Positions 50,888 through 60,342 of a DNA stretch of 64,000 bases are shown here, one piece after another. Source of the DNA: JACCTH01 sp035281645 (GTDB lineage Bacteria; Actinomycetota; Acidimicrobiia; Spongiisociales; ZC4RG35). Made by a program: the position numbers and the translations under genes. The first letter of the stretch is position 1; every line of letters begins with the position of its first letter. The notes below the pieces were generated by a model, which was not told the origin of the DNA, made no database searches, and saw only the letters and a program-made list of their open reading frames with translations. The DNA is taken from the NCBI GenBank assembly GCA_035281645.1, contig DATEDN010000017.1:1-64000 (forward strand). The letters run 5' to 3'.

Positions 50888-51721
50888 CTAGGCCTGCTGG
50901 TTGCCCTGCTCGCGGAGGAAGCGTTCGATTTCGGCGGCGAGCTGCTCGCCGGACACCGACTCCGTCGCATCGACCATCGACTCGAGTTTCTGGACTGCCT
51001 CGGCCAAATCGGGGCGCTGGCTGGCGACCGTGTCTAGATCCTTCCGCTGGGCGTCGGCAGCGTCGGCCAAGTTGCCGGTGGGCAACACCTGCCCCAGGTG
51101 GCGCTCCAGGCGGTGGATGACGGCGAGTGCTGCCGCCGGATAGGCCACGCTCACGTATTGGGGTACGCGGGCGTAGAAACCAACCGTCGGGATTCCTGCC
51201 CCCGCCACAAGGAAGTCGAGGGCACTGACCGCAGCAGCCGGGACTCGGAGCAACCCCCGGGCGTGATCCTCATCCCCGGCCAACAGTGACTGGTCTGAGG
51301 CGGCGCTGATGATCGGAACGTCGCGGGTGTGAGGCCAGGCCCAGGGGATACCTCCGATAGAAATCTGTTGCCGAACCTTCCATTCGATCGCCAACTCCGA
51401 GACCTCGGCCCCGAGGCGCCGCCAGTTCCAATTGGGCTCGACCCCCGACATCACGAGCAAGTCCCAATCGCTTAGAGGAAGCCGGCGGATAATGAGCTCT
51501 GGCCATACCAGCGAGGTCATCACGCCGTCTACGAAATCGAGCATCGGACGGCTCACCCGATAGTCGAAGAGAAGGTCAGACCGACCCTCTCCGATCAAGT
51601 CCCCACCGAGCGTCTCGGCCACCAGGGTGGCGACTCCGCCGGCGTTCACCCAACCGTTGAGGCATACGACCAAAACCGGATCCCGCAGGGGAAGATCGAC
51701 GTTTACCTCGAAAATCCTCAT
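50888..51721 (-). CDS. PAC2 family protein
   Basis: This 277-residue protein belongs to the proteasome assembly chaperone 2-like family common in actinobacteria, with LVVCLNGWVNAGGVATLVAETL, GVEPNWNWRR, VGFYARVPQYVSVAYPAAALA and a helical C-terminus. The bacterial role is unproven. ATG 51721 overlaps the tdh stop as ATGA; ATG 51730 is an alternative three codons earlier. It closes the threonine-degradation operon. Confidence 0.86.
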   Translation of the reverse strand: MRIFEVNVDLPLRDPVLVVCLNGWVNAGGVATLVAETLGGDLIGEGRSDLLFDYRVSRPMLDFVDGVMTSLVWPELIIRRLPLSDWDLLVMSGVEPNWNWRRLGAEVSELAIEWKVRQQISIGGIPWAWPHTRDVPIISAASDQSLLAGDEDHARGLLRVPAAAVSALDFLVAGAGIPTVGFYARVPQYVSVAYPAAALAVIHRLERHLGQVLPTGNLADAADAQRKDLDTVASQRPDLAEAVQKLESMVDATESVSGEQLAAEIERFLREQGNQQA

Positions 51722-52746
51722 GCGGTCCATTCCAGCAACACCTTGCCGCTTTGTCCGCTGCCGCTGACTGCAAAAGCCTCTTCGAACGCCGTCACGGGAA
51801 AGCGGTGCGTGATCACCGATTCCACGTCGAGCCCGCCCCGCAGCAACGCCGCCATCTTGTACCAGGTCTCGAAGATCAGTCGCCCGTATATGCCTTTCAA
51901 GGTCAAGCCCTTGAAGATCACGGCGTTGAGGTCGACGGACACCTGGTCGGGTGGAAGGCCAAGCAGAGCCACCCGGCCGCCATGGTTCATCACCTCGATC
52001 ATTTGGCTGAAGGCCTCTCCACTGCCAGACATCTCCATGCCAACATCGAAGCCTTCAGTCATGCCGAGTTCGCTCATTACCGCCTTCAAGTCAGTGGAGG
52101 CGGCATCGACGACCCGATCGGCTCCGAGCTTTTGGGCCATGTCCAACCGGTAGGAGTTGAGGTCGGTTACCACCACGTAGCGAGCGCCAATGTGTTGGGA
52201 GATGGCCGTCGCCATAACCCCGATGGGACCGGCCCCCGTGATGAGCACGTCTTCGCCCACCAGATCGTACGCAAGGGCGGTGTGGGTGGCGTTGCCTAGA
52301 GGATCGAGGATGGCGCCCACTTCGTCGCCGATGTGATCGGGAAGCGGGAAGACGTTGGAGGCCGGAATCACGACATATTCCGCGAAAGCGCCTGGCCGGG
52401 TGACGCCCAACCCGAGGTGGTGGTGGCAGAAATGACGTCTGCCCGCACGACAGTTGCGGCAGTGACCGCAGGTGATGTGGCCTTCGCCCGAAACTCTCTG
52501 CCCTGGCTCAACGCCCTGAACCGACTCTCCGATCTCGGTTACCTGGCCCATGAACTCGTGTCCGACCGCCATCGGCAACGGGATCGTTTGCTGAGCCCAT
52601 TCGTCCCACCGATAGATATGGAGGTCGGTGCCACAGATCGAGGTCTTATGGACGGCGATCTTCACGTCGGCGGGACCGACTTCGGGCTCGGGGATTTCCT
52701 CGAGCCAGAGGCCCGGTTCTGGCTTTGCCTTGACGAGCGCTCTCAC
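51718..52746 (-). CDS. tdh: L-threonine 3-dehydrogenase
   Basis: This 342-residue zinc alcohol-dehydrogenase-type enzyme oxidises threonine to 2-amino-3-ketobutyrate with NAD+. It has catalytic zinc ligands SICGTDLHIY and GHEFMG, structural zinc cysteines CGHCRNCRAGRRHFC, and Rossmann motif GAGPIGVMA. GTG 52746 overlaps the kbl stop. The adjacent kbl makes the threonine assignment strong compared with other medium-chain dehydrogenases. Confidence 0.93.
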   Translation of the reverse strand: MRALVKAKPEPGLWLEEIPEPEVGPADVKIAVHKTSICGTDLHIYRWDEWAQQTIPLPMAVGHEFMGQVTEIGESVQGVEPGQRVSGEGHITCGHCRNCRAGRRHFCHHHLGLGVTRPGAFAEYVVIPASNVFPLPDHIGDEVGAILDPLGNATHTALAYDLVGEDVLITGAGPIGVMATAISQHIGARYVVVTDLNSYRLDMAQKLGADRVVDAASTDLKAVMSELGMTEGFDVGMEMSGSGEAFSQMIEVMNHGGRVALLGLPPDQVSVDLNAVIFKGLTLKGIYGRLIFETWYKMAALLRGGLDVESVITHRFPVTAFEEAFAVSGSGQSGKVLLEWTA

Positions 52747-53927
52747 GCGGGCACTCCTAGCTCTCGACCAACTTTGACGAAGGCGGAAACGGCGAGGTCG
52801 ATGTCGTCAGAGGAGTGGGCGGCGGACATTTGGGTCCTGATCCGGGCCTGGCCCAAGGGAACGACTGGGAACGAAAAGCCGATCACGTAAATCCCTTCCT
52901 CCAGCATCCGATCCGCCATCGCAGAGGCGAGACGGGCGTCTCCCAGCATCACGGGAATGATGGGATGATTCGCCCCGGCCAACTGAAAGCCAGCAGCGGT
53001 CATCTCCTTCCGGAAGTGTTCCGAATTCTCCGCCAACTGCCTTCTCAGGTCGGCGCTTTCCTCGATGATGGAGAGGGCGGTCAACGACGAGGCCGCTAAC
53101 CCAGGGGCCAGGCTGTTGGAGAACAGATATGGGCGAGAACGCTGGCGCAGCCAGCCAACGATCTCGGAGCTGGCGGCCGTATAGCCGCCACTGGCGCCTC
53201 CCAGTGCCTTTCCCAGGGTCCCGGTCAGAATGTCAACCTTGGTGTTGGTGAACTCCGGCGTGCCGCCGCCGCTAGAGCCGACGAAACCCACGGCGTGACT
53301 GTCGTCGACCATGACCAGGGCGCGATGCTTTTCGGCCAGGGCCGCGATCTCAGGGAGATTGGCGATCACGCCATCCATCGAGAAAACCCCGTCGGTTGCG
53401 ATCAATCGGTAGCGGGCATCGGCGGATTCGAGGAGTCGCTGCTCGAGTTCCTTCATGTCGTTGTTGGCGTATCGGAGACGCCGTGCCTTGGAGAGACGGA
53501 TCCCGTCGATGATCGAGGCGTGGTTGAGCGCATCGGAGATGACCGCGTCTTCGGCGTCCAGCAGCGTTTCGAAGAGTCCGCCGTTGGCGTCGAAGCAGGA
53601 CGAGTAAAGGATCGTGTCGTCCATGTCGAGGAATTCGGCCAGGCGAGACTCGAGTTCCTTGTGCACGGACTGGGTTCCGCAGATGAAGCGGACCGAGGCA
53701 GTCCCATAGCCATGTTCGGCCATTCCCGCGGCGGCGGCCAGCTCGAGCCGCTGGTCATCGGCCAGGCCCAGGTAGTTGTTGGCACAAAAGTTGATCACTC
53801 GACGCCCATCGGCGAGCTCGATGTGAGGCCCTTGGGGCGAGGTGATCGTGCGCTCCTCCTTGAACAGGCCTTCCGAGCGGAGTTGTTCGGTTCTCTGTCG
53901 TAGATCGTTGGAGAGACCCGTATCCAT
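52743..53927 (-). CDS. kbl: Glycine C-acetyltransferase (2-amino-3-ketobutyrate CoA ligase)
   Basis: This 394-residue alpha-oxoamine synthase splits 2-amino-3-ketobutyrate with CoA to glycine and acetyl-CoA. The PLP lysine is in DILTGTLGKALGGASGGY, with the substrate motif FCANNYLGLADD and MVDDSHAVGFVG. It lies 10 bp after the FAD oxidoreductase gene and is coupled to tdh. Together they form the two-step threonine-to-glycine pathway. Confidence 0.94.
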   Translation of the reverse strand: MDTGLSNDLRQRTEQLRSEGLFKEERTITSPQGPHIELADGRRVINFCANNYLGLADDQRLELAAAAGMAEHGYGTASVRFICGTQSVHKELESRLAEFLDMDDTILYSSCFDANGGLFETLLDAEDAVISDALNHASIIDGIRLSKARRLRYANNDMKELEQRLLESADARYRLIATDGVFSMDGVIANLPEIAALAEKHRALVMVDDSHAVGFVGSSGGGTPEFTNTKVDILTGTLGKALGGASGGYTAASSEIVGWLRQRSRPYLFSNSLAPGLAASSLTALSIIEESADLRRQLAENSEHFRKEMTAAGFQLAGANHPIIPVMLGDARLASAMADRMLEEGIYVIGFSFPVVPLGQARIRTQMSAAHSSDDIDLAVSAFVKVGRELGVPA

Positions 53928-53937
53928 GGAAACAAAC

Positions 53938-55209
53938 CTAGATCTGACCCGTGGTGGTGAGCATCGAGATCTCGTTGAGGTAAGTGGGGTTTTGGTACCG
54001 ATCGAGCGAAAAAGCCGAGGCGTAATCAGGGAGCGGTTTGCCCGTGATTATCTGTGCTGCCAGCTCTCCCGCTCCGGCGGCGGCCATCACGCCGAAACCC
54101 GAGAAGGCTCCGACGACGAATGCCCCCTCGATCGGGAGCCTGCCTATCAGTGGTCGGTTCTCCGCGGTTTTGGTGTAGTAACCGCCATCGACCACCGGCT
54201 GAGGGAGGTGGTCGCGGTAGACGGACAAGCCCGGGACCGCGGTGGAGAGGCCGCGGATCACCGCCTCGGGATATAGAGGGTCCTCGGGCAACGGCCAGGA
54301 CGGCTCCTGCACGATCCGGTGATATTCCCACAGGGCTACCACCCATTGCGATCCGACTCCGCCCTCGGGCCGATAGTGACAGGCCGCTGGCATCACGCCG
54401 AGAAGATCGCCACGGTCCTGCTCGGCGAGCCAGGCCCTCTCTTCGGCCGTCCAGTCGAGCGATTGCGGGTCCGACCAGATCATCATTGGCGAGGAGCGGG
54501 GGATCACGGCCGCGTGATCCCGGAAGGCCACTTTGATGTGGACCTCGGAGTGCACCGGCAGTTCGGTGTCGAGCATTCGGGCGACCTCGTTCAGCATCGG
54601 CCCAGCCGCGTCGACGAAGATCGGAGCTTCGATCTTTCCGACATCGGTCTCGACGACTTCAACTCGACCCCCAATGGTCTCGACCCCGAGCACCTTTCCT
54701 TTCAAAAGTTCTGCTCCATGGTCTCGGGCTTGATCGAGCAAGTAGGCACCAAGTTGTTGGGCCGAGAACCAGCCTGCCCGGCGAGCATGGAGTCCTCCCA
54801 CCGAAGCCTCGGTGAGGAAGGGGAACCGAGCAAGGAGCTCGCCACCGGTATCAAACAGCTCGAAAGGCCCGCCGCCGAGCGAGGTGATCATCTGCGCCTC
54901 CGCTTCCATCTGCGAAAGCCGGATCGGATCGGCGGTGACGTACAGGTAGCCCTGTCTCGTCATGTGAAAGGCGTTGTTGGTCTCCCCGGCGAATTCCTCC
55001 AGCAAGTCGATCGACCGGTTCATCAGACCAACCATGGGCGCATTGGGCCACCAGTTGCGATAGCACTCGGTCGACTTATCCGAGGTCAAGCTCAGCGGTG
55101 GCAGGGGATCGACGATCACTACCCGTCGCAGCCCGAAGTTCTTAACCAGCTGGTGAGCGGTGGCAACGCCGGCAATCCCGGCGCCGCAAATGACGGCGTC
55201 GGCCTTCAC
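53938..55209 (-). CDS. FAD-dependent amino acid oxidase-like protein (DAO/sarcosine oxidase family)
   Basis: This 423-residue protein starts with VICGAGIAGVATAHQLVKN and ends with the DAO-family pattern NRPLIGRLPIEGAFVVGAFSGFG. The middle holds EVHIKVAFRDHAAVIP, similar to sarcosine or dimethylglycine oxidase beta chains. GTG 55209 overlaps the stop of the MoaD/ThiS-like gene as GTGA, overriding an open frame further upstream. Upstream of kbl and tdh it could oxidise glycine or an N-methylglycine; the substrate is inference. Confidence 0.85.
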   Translation of the reverse strand: MKADAVICGAGIAGVATAHQLVKNFGLRRVVIVDPLPPLSLTSDKSTECYRNWWPNAPMVGLMNRSIDLLEEFAGETNNAFHMTRQGYLYVTADPIRLSQMEAEAQMITSLGGGPFELFDTGGELLARFPFLTEASVGGLHARRAGWFSAQQLGAYLLDQARDHGAELLKGKVLGVETIGGRVEVVETDVGKIEAPIFVDAAGPMLNEVARMLDTELPVHSEVHIKVAFRDHAAVIPRSSPMMIWSDPQSLDWTAEERAWLAEQDRGDLLGVMPAACHYRPEGGVGSQWVVALWEYHRIVQEPSWPLPEDPLYPEAVIRGLSTAVPGLSVYRDHLPQPVVDGGYYTKTAENRPLIGRLPIEGAFVVGAFSGFGVMAAAGAGELAAQIITGKPLPDYASAFSLDRYQNPTYLNEISMLTTTGQI

Positions 55210-55484
55210 CCGCCGGAGACGGCTTGCAAGAAAACGATCTCGTCGCCGTCGGAGACCTGGGCGGTGCCGTGGGCCACATCGCGATCCGGCGTCCCGTTGT
55301 GAAAGCACAGCACGTGGGGTCGCAGCTGGTTCTGCTCGTCGAACAGGTGAACCCGGAGGGTGGGATGCTGACGCAAAAGATCTCTGATCGCCTCTCCCAT
55401 CGTGCTCCCGGTCACCTCGACCTGACGAACCGTGCCCACGGCCGGCTCTAGAAGACGCGGCAGCCTCACCACCACTCGGGCCAT
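55206..55484 (-). CDS. MoaD/ThiS-family small sulfur-carrier-like protein
   Basis: This 92-residue beta-grasp protein ends in AVSGG, the diglycine needed for thiocarboxylate formation. Core motifs are VVVRLPRLLEPAVG, TMGEAIRDLLRQHPTLRVHL and VSDGDEIVFLQAVSGG. MoaD serves molybdopterin and ThiS thiazole synthesis, but there is no activating enzyme (MoeB/ThiF) here. Its ATG shares one base with the stop of the BNR gene and its stop is overlapped by the FAD oxidase, so all three are co-translated. Confidence 0.85.
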   Translation of the reverse strand: MARVVVRLPRLLEPAVGTVRQVEVTGSTMGEAIRDLLRQHPTLRVHLFDEQNQLRPHVLCFHNGTPDRDVAHGTAQVSDGDEIVFLQAVSGG

Positions 55485-56518
55485 CAAGCGGCTTCTACGG
55501 CGAGGATGCGTGGCAATGAGACCGAAATTTGTTCCCAGTTGTCGCCATCGTCGTTTGAGACAAAGATCGAGCCACCAGTGGTCCCGACTGCGACTCCACC
55601 CTTGCTATCAACTGCCATGGCGTTGCGGAGCACCCCATTGAATTGGCCGCCCGCCGGCCATCCCTGTCCCGACTGGTGCCACGATTTGCCATCGTCCTGG
55701 GATCGGTAGACGGCCAGCTGTCCATCCACGGGAATCCGGTTTTCATCGGCAGTGAGGGGGGCCACGAACAGGGAACCGGTCTCATGGTTGCGTCCGATGG
55801 GAAAACCGAAGGCAGCCGGGAGACCTTCCTCGATGCGCTCCCAGCTCTCGGCTCCATCGGTGCTGCGATAGACACCCGAGTGGTCCTGCCGCCAGATGCG
55901 ATCCGGGTCCTCGGGATCAGAGGTCAGGCCATGCACGCAACGTCCCGGCTCCAACGACTCCGGATCCGCGTCGGGGTCGCCCACCGCCGGCACTCCGCGG
56001 TCGCGGCGGACGAACGATTTACCACCATCGTCGGAGCGAAAAACCCCGACGGCTGAGATGCCCACCCAGAGTTGGTCCCCGGCCGAGAGGATGTGGTGGG
56101 CGGCGAGACCCCCAAAGCCGGGCTGCCAGTCGGCTCGCCCTGGGTACTCGTTGAGCGCAGGCACCGGTTGCCAGGAAAGGCCCTGGTCGTTTGAGAAGAA
56201 GAGGCCGGCTTGATCGACCCCGGTATAGATCCGGTCGCCGGTGGTGTGGAAGGTCCAGATCTGGTTGAGCTTGAGTCCCGACACTTCCGGGTAGCTGGGG
56301 CCGTTTTCTACCTGGTCCCAGTTCCGGTAGTCGTTTGAGCGATGAACCGAAGCTCCGAACCAATTCGAACCCAATCCGGCCAGGAAGGTGCCATCGGGGG
56401 CCTTCCCGAAAGCGGAAACCTTCCACCCAGGAAACGACGGGCCCTCAACCTGCCACGAGCCGCTGCCCTTGGTGAGGAGATAGCCGCCCTTCTCGGTGCC
56501 AACGATGAGCTTGTCCAT
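55484..56518 (-). CDS. BNR-repeat (sialidase-like) beta-propeller protein
   Basis: This 344-residue protein has several Asp-box repeats of the form S-x-D-x-G-x-x-W: SNDQGLSWQPV, SDDGGKSFVRR, STDGAESWERI, SQDDGKSWHQS, SNDDGDNWEQI. They indicate a six-bladed or similar propeller. There is no signal peptide, so it is probably cytosolic, unlike true sialidases. As I recall, pairing of such a protein with a MoaD-like gene recurs in actinobacteria, with unknown function. It is the first gene of the coupled operon down to PAC2. Confidence 0.85.
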   Translation of the reverse strand: MDKLIVGTEKGGYLLTKGSGSWQVEGPSFPGWKVSAFGKAPDGTFLAGLGSNWFGASVHRSNDYRNWDQVENGPSYPEVSGLKLNQIWTFHTTGDRIYTGVDQAGLFFSNDQGLSWQPVPALNEYPGRADWQPGFGGLAAHHILSAGDQLWVGISAVGVFRSDDGGKSFVRRDRGVPAVGDPDADPESLEPGRCVHGLTSDPEDPDRIWRQDHSGVYRSTDGAESWERIEEGLPAAFGFPIGRNHETGSLFVAPLTADENRIPVDGQLAVYRSQDDGKSWHQSGQGWPAGGQFNGVLRNAMAVDSKGGVAVGTTGGSIFVSNDDGDNWEQISVSLPRILAVEAA

Positions 56519-56563
56519 GGCCCCATGATGGCAGCGAGCGTCAATGGTCTGTCTTGCGACCGG

Positions 56564-59074
56564 CTATTCGTAACTGATGGCCTCGAGGATGTTGCGGCGC
56601 GAAGCACGCCAAGCGGGCACTGCTGCGGCCAGCAGGCCGGCGAGAGCGGCACCGACCAGCGAGAGCCCCACTCGGCCCCAGGGAACCGACATGCGAAGGA
56701 TCGCGTCGTCGAGGGCTGTGATCACCGCCCAGGCGAAGGTGAGTCCCAGACCCATTCCCAGGGCAGCGCCGATAAGGGCGATGAGGATTGCCTCCCAGTT
56801 GATGGCTGACCGAAGCTGGCGGCGGCTGAGGCCAACGGCTCGGAGCAGTCCGATCTCCCGGCGTCGCTCCAGCACCGAAAGGGTGAGGGTGTTGGTGATG
56901 CCGATCAGCGCCACCACTACCGCTACCCCGAGGAGGCCGAATACCAGGCGGACGAGTTCGTCGATCCGCAAGGACGCTTCAGTGGCGAGTTCTTCCTGAT
57001 CGAGGACCTGGCTACCGACATAGCGAGCGGCGACCGACTCGACTTGGGCCCGTCCCTCCTCCAAGCCAACCCCGGGGGCGAGATCGAGAAATATCTGCGA
57101 GTCGAACTGCTCGGTGAAATTGTCGGCGAAGGTCGAAGAATCCACAAGCAATCCGGCGCCGATCCCGCGGGCGTCGAAGATCGCCGCCAGCTCTAGGGAC
57201 TGGGGGCCGGTCCGGGCGAATTCGATCGTGACCGGGTCACCGATCGATAGCCCTTCGGCGAGACCGCTCCGCATCCCGATCCGATCGCCCGTGATGTCGG
57301 AGATCTCACCTTCGATGAGCGTGAAATTGACCAGGCCTCGCAAAAGCGCGGTGGGTCCGCCGAGCAGGGTGCGGGTCACGCCCTGGTACAGGACCTGACC
57401 GTCGCGGACCGCGGCGAGCGAGGCTACTTCCGGCAAGCTCGCCAGTTCGGCGGCCAGCTGAGGGGAGAGGCGGCCTGCTCCGAATCCGGCCGGCCCCACC
57501 ACGAGATCAGCCTCGAAGCGGTCTCCAATCAGCCGGTCTGCAGTTGTCTTCAACGAGTCCGCCAGGACCAGCGTGAGACCGACGAGCGCCAGTCCCACCA
57601 TGAGAGCCGAGGCGGTAGCGGCAGTTCGCCGCGGCGATCGGCCGGCATTCTCCACGGCCAGTCGCCCCGGCACTCCCAGGCCGGCGAGGGGAGCCCCCAA
57701 CGTGGCAGTGGCCTGGCGGGCGAACACTGCAGCCAGCACTGCGACTCCGATAAAGACGATGCCCGCCCCCGATCCGACCAGCACCAGGTTTGACACCGGG
57801 AGTTCGAATCCCAGGAGCCCAACTGCCAGCAGGCCGACTCCGGCCAGCGTGATCAGAAGGCCGGCGATGCCGCGACGACGATTGGTGACCGGCGAATCGG
57901 GCGCCAACACCCGGCGGAGGGCGGCTATGGGGTTGATCCGGCTCGCTCCTCGGGCGGGAAGAAGCGCCGACGCAAGCGTGATGATCAGGCCTGTCGCTAC
58001 CGCCACCAACACCGTGCGGGGAGCGAGCTCGAATGAGGTCGTTGGCAATGATCCTCCGAAAGCCAGCAAGCTCCTGATGGCTTGGGCCAGCACCACACCA
58101 AGTACGAGACCCAGTGCTGAAGCCAGCAGTCCAACGAGTCCGGCTTCCACCAAAACCAAACCCAATACCTGACGACGGGAGGCTCCAACTAGGCGAAGGG
58201 TCGCGAGTTCATGCGTCCTCTGGGCAACGATGATGCGAAAAGTGTTCTGTATGAGGAAGGCGGCGACGAACACGGTTACCCCGGCGAAGACCAAAAGAAA
58301 GGTATTCAAGAATCCGAGCGCCTCCTTGAAGGTGGCCAGCTGCTCCTCAGCCGCGCTCTGAGCAGAAACTGCTTCGACTCCCTCGGGAAGGACGGTCTCG
58401 ACCCGCGCGATCATCGCCTCGAGTGGCTCATCCGTCTCGATCTCGATGGTGAGGACCTGATCTTCGAGGTCGAGCAGGCGTTGAGCGGTATCCAGGGTGA
58501 CGTACACCGACACCGCTCCCCCGAATGATTCGAAACCCTCGATGGCCGCGGTCCCGGAGAGCCGCAGATTTTGGGGCGTCCCAACTCCGGTGACCACGAT
58601 TTCGTCTCCCAAACCCAACCCAGCTCGGGTGGCTGTCGAGGGATCGAGGGCGCCCTCGCCGGGGCCGGGCCTTTCCCCGCTTCGGATCGAGAAGGCGTCG
58701 ACCAATTCGGGCCAGCTCACGACAAAGGTCGGAGAGGTGCCGTTGGTGAGGCTCTCCCCGCCCGCCGCCACCTGGGCGAATCCGAAAATGCTCCCCCGGG
58801 CGGCGCCGATCCCGGGAAGTCGTCCGATCTCGTCCACCAGGCGCTCTGGAAGAGGAGCGCCTTGAGTGAAGGCCAGGTCTTCATCGACCTCGGGCCGAAC
58901 CTGAAGATCGAAGCCGGACAGTGTGGCGGAGAAGAGATCGTCGAAGGCCTGGTCGAGGGAGTCGGTGAACATGTAGCTGGCGGCCACCAGTCCCACTCCC
59001 AGGGCGATCGAAAGGGCCGTGAGGGCGAACCGCAGGCGGTGACCGAGCAGCCCCCTCCAGGCGGCATTCCACAT
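56564..59074 (-). CDS. ABC transporter permease, FtsX/MacB type
   Basis: The 836-residue protein has an N-terminal helix (LRFALTALSIALGVGLVAAS), a periplasm-type domain, two FtsX blocks (near 255-390 and 720-830, each with three to four helices) and additional helices between. It belongs to the duplicated LolC/MacB-like permeases that work as mechanotransmitters or exporters with a LolD-type ATPase. That ATPase gene lies 2 bp upstream. The cargo is not evident; lipoproteins or antimicrobial compounds are common. Confidence 0.9.
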   Translation of the reverse strand: MWNAAWRGLLGHRLRFALTALSIALGVGLVAASYMFTDSLDQAFDDLFSATLSGFDLQVRPEVDEDLAFTQGAPLPERLVDEIGRLPGIGAARGSIFGFAQVAAGGESLTNGTSPTFVVSWPELVDAFSIRSGERPGPGEGALDPSTATRAGLGLGDEIVVTGVGTPQNLRLSGTAAIEGFESFGGAVSVYVTLDTAQRLLDLEDQVLTIEIETDEPLEAMIARVETVLPEGVEAVSAQSAAEEQLATFKEALGFLNTFLLVFAGVTVFVAAFLIQNTFRIIVAQRTHELATLRLVGASRRQVLGLVLVEAGLVGLLASALGLVLGVVLAQAIRSLLAFGGSLPTTSFELAPRTVLVAVATGLIITLASALLPARGASRINPIAALRRVLAPDSPVTNRRRGIAGLLITLAGVGLLAVGLLGFELPVSNLVLVGSGAGIVFIGVAVLAAVFARQATATLGAPLAGLGVPGRLAVENAGRSPRRTAATASALMVGLALVGLTLVLADSLKTTADRLIGDRFEADLVVGPAGFGAGRLSPQLAAELASLPEVASLAAVRDGQVLYQGVTRTLLGGPTALLRGLVNFTLIEGEISDITGDRIGMRSGLAEGLSIGDPVTIEFARTGPQSLELAAIFDARGIGAGLLVDSSTFADNFTEQFDSQIFLDLAPGVGLEEGRAQVESVAARYVGSQVLDQEELATEASLRIDELVRLVFGLLGVAVVVALIGITNTLTLSVLERRREIGLLRAVGLSRRQLRSAINWEAILIALIGAALGMGLGLTFAWAVITALDDAILRMSVPWGRVGLSLVGAALAGLLAAAVPAWRASRRNILEAISYE

Positions 59075-59076
59075 AC

Positions 59077-59820
59077 CTACGCCTCGAGGTGGTGAAGTCG
59101 ATCGATGACCCGATCGGTGCTGGGGGAGGCCATCTCGTCGATCACCTGGCCATCGGCGAGGAACACGATCCGATCTGCTTGAGCAGCCGCATTTGGATCG
59201 TGTGTCACCAAGACGATGGTCTGAGAGAAATCGTCCACCGCTTTCCGAAGGAAGTCGAGCAGCTGAGCGCCCGATCGAGAGTCGAGATTCCCGGAAGGCT
59301 CGTCGGCAAAGATCAGATCGGGCCGGGTGATCAATGCTCGGGCGGCGGCGACGCGCTGTTGCTGACCGCCAGAGAGTTGGCTGGGCCGGTGATTGAGGCG
59401 ATCTCCGAGTTGCAAGGTCGAGATGACCGCTTCGAGCCAGTCACGATCGGGTTGGCGTCCGGCGATGGATAGTGGAAGGACAATGTTTTCGGCGGCGGTA
59501 AGAGTCGGAACCAGATTGAACGCTTGGAACACGAACCCAATTCGATCGCGCCGAAGGCGAGTGAGAGCGTTGTCGTCGAGGGTGGCAAGATCGATGTCAC
59601 CGATCAGCACTCGGCCCGAAGTGATCTCATCCAATCCGGCCAGGCAATGAAGCAGAGTCGACTTCCCCGAACCGGATGCGCCCATGATGGCCGTGAATCG
59701 ACCCCGCTCGACTTCGAGCGAGATCCCATCGAGGGCACGGACCGCGGTGGGTCCATCCCCGTAAACCTTGACCACCTCGACGGCCCGCGCGGCTGGCAGG
59801 GCGGGGGCGACCGAGGACAT
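59077..59820 (-). CDS. ABC transporter ATP-binding protein, LolD/MacB type
   Basis: The 247-residue ATPase has Walker A GASGSGKST, signature LSGGQQQRVA, Walker B LIFADEPSGNLD and H-loop LVTHDPNAA. GNLDSRSG and VFQAFNLVPTL are typical of the MacB/LolD subgroup, which powers the FtsX-type permease encoded directly downstream. Cytosolic, membrane-associated. Confidence 0.93.
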   Translation of the reverse strand: MSSVAPALPAARAVEVVKVYGDGPTAVRALDGISLEVERGRFTAIMGASGSGKSTLLHCLAGLDEITSGRVLIGDIDLATLDDNALTRLRRDRIGFVFQAFNLVPTLTAAENIVLPLSIAGRQPDRDWLEAVISTLQLGDRLNHRPSQLSGGQQQRVAAARALITRPDLIFADEPSGNLDSRSGAQLLDFLRKAVDDFSQTIVLVTHDPNAAAQADRIVFLADGQVIDEMASPSTDRVIDRLHHLEA

Positions 59821-59850
59821 TGAGCAGGGGAGGCTAGGAGCGAGTCCTGC

Positions 59851-60333
59851 CTATCCATCACCCGGCAGGCGGTTGGTGAGCGCGAACGAGCGTTGGCGCC
59901 AAGCCTCGTATGTTGCGATCGCGGCAGCATTGGCGAGGTTGAGGCTCCGCACGCCGGGCTGCATAGGAATGTGGACTACGGCGGTGACGAAGGGCGCGTG
60001 CATCACTTCCTCGGGAAGGCCAACCGATTCCGGACCGAAGAGGAGGCTGTCGCCCGGCTCGTAGTCGACGTCGCTGTACCTCGTCTCACCCTGGTTCGAG
60101 AAGGCAAATACTCGCTCCGGCCGTGCATCCGCCACCCAGGCGGCAAGATCCTGATGGATGAGTACGACCGCGCGATCGCGATAGTCCATGCCCGCTCGGC
60201 GCAGCTTTGCATCGTCGAGGGTGAATCCGAGCGGCTCGATGAGATGAAGCCGGCAACCGACATTGGCCGCCAACCGCATGCAGGCGCCGGTGTTGGGGGC
60301 GATCTCCGGTCGATAGAGAACCAGGTTGAACAG
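59851..60333 (-). CDS. trmL: tRNA (cytidine/uridine-34-2'-O)-methyltransferase TrmL, CTG start proposed
   Basis: This SPOUT methyltransferase acts on the tRNA wobble base. The trefoil-knot motifs are LLFGPESVGLPEEV and IPMQPGVRSLNLANAAAI. The conserved N-terminus (FNLVLYRPEIAPNTGACMRLAANVG) lies upstream of the first ATG (60279), and between the preceding in-frame stop and that ATG there is no ATG, GTG or TTG. CTG 60333 gives a normal 160-residue protein and has GAAGG six bases upstream, overlapping the stop of the peptidase gene before it. Starting at ATG 60279 would remove the first strand. Confidence 0.85.
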   Translation of the reverse strand: MFNLVLYRPEIAPNTGACMRLAANVGCRLHLIEPLGFTLDDAKLRRAGMDYRDRAVVLIHQDLAAWVADARPERVFAFSNQGETRYSDVDYEPGDSLLFGPESVGLPEEVMHAPFVTAVVHIPMQPGVRSLNLANAAAIATYEAWRQRSFALTNRLPGDG

Positions 60334-60342
60334 GCCGTGCCT

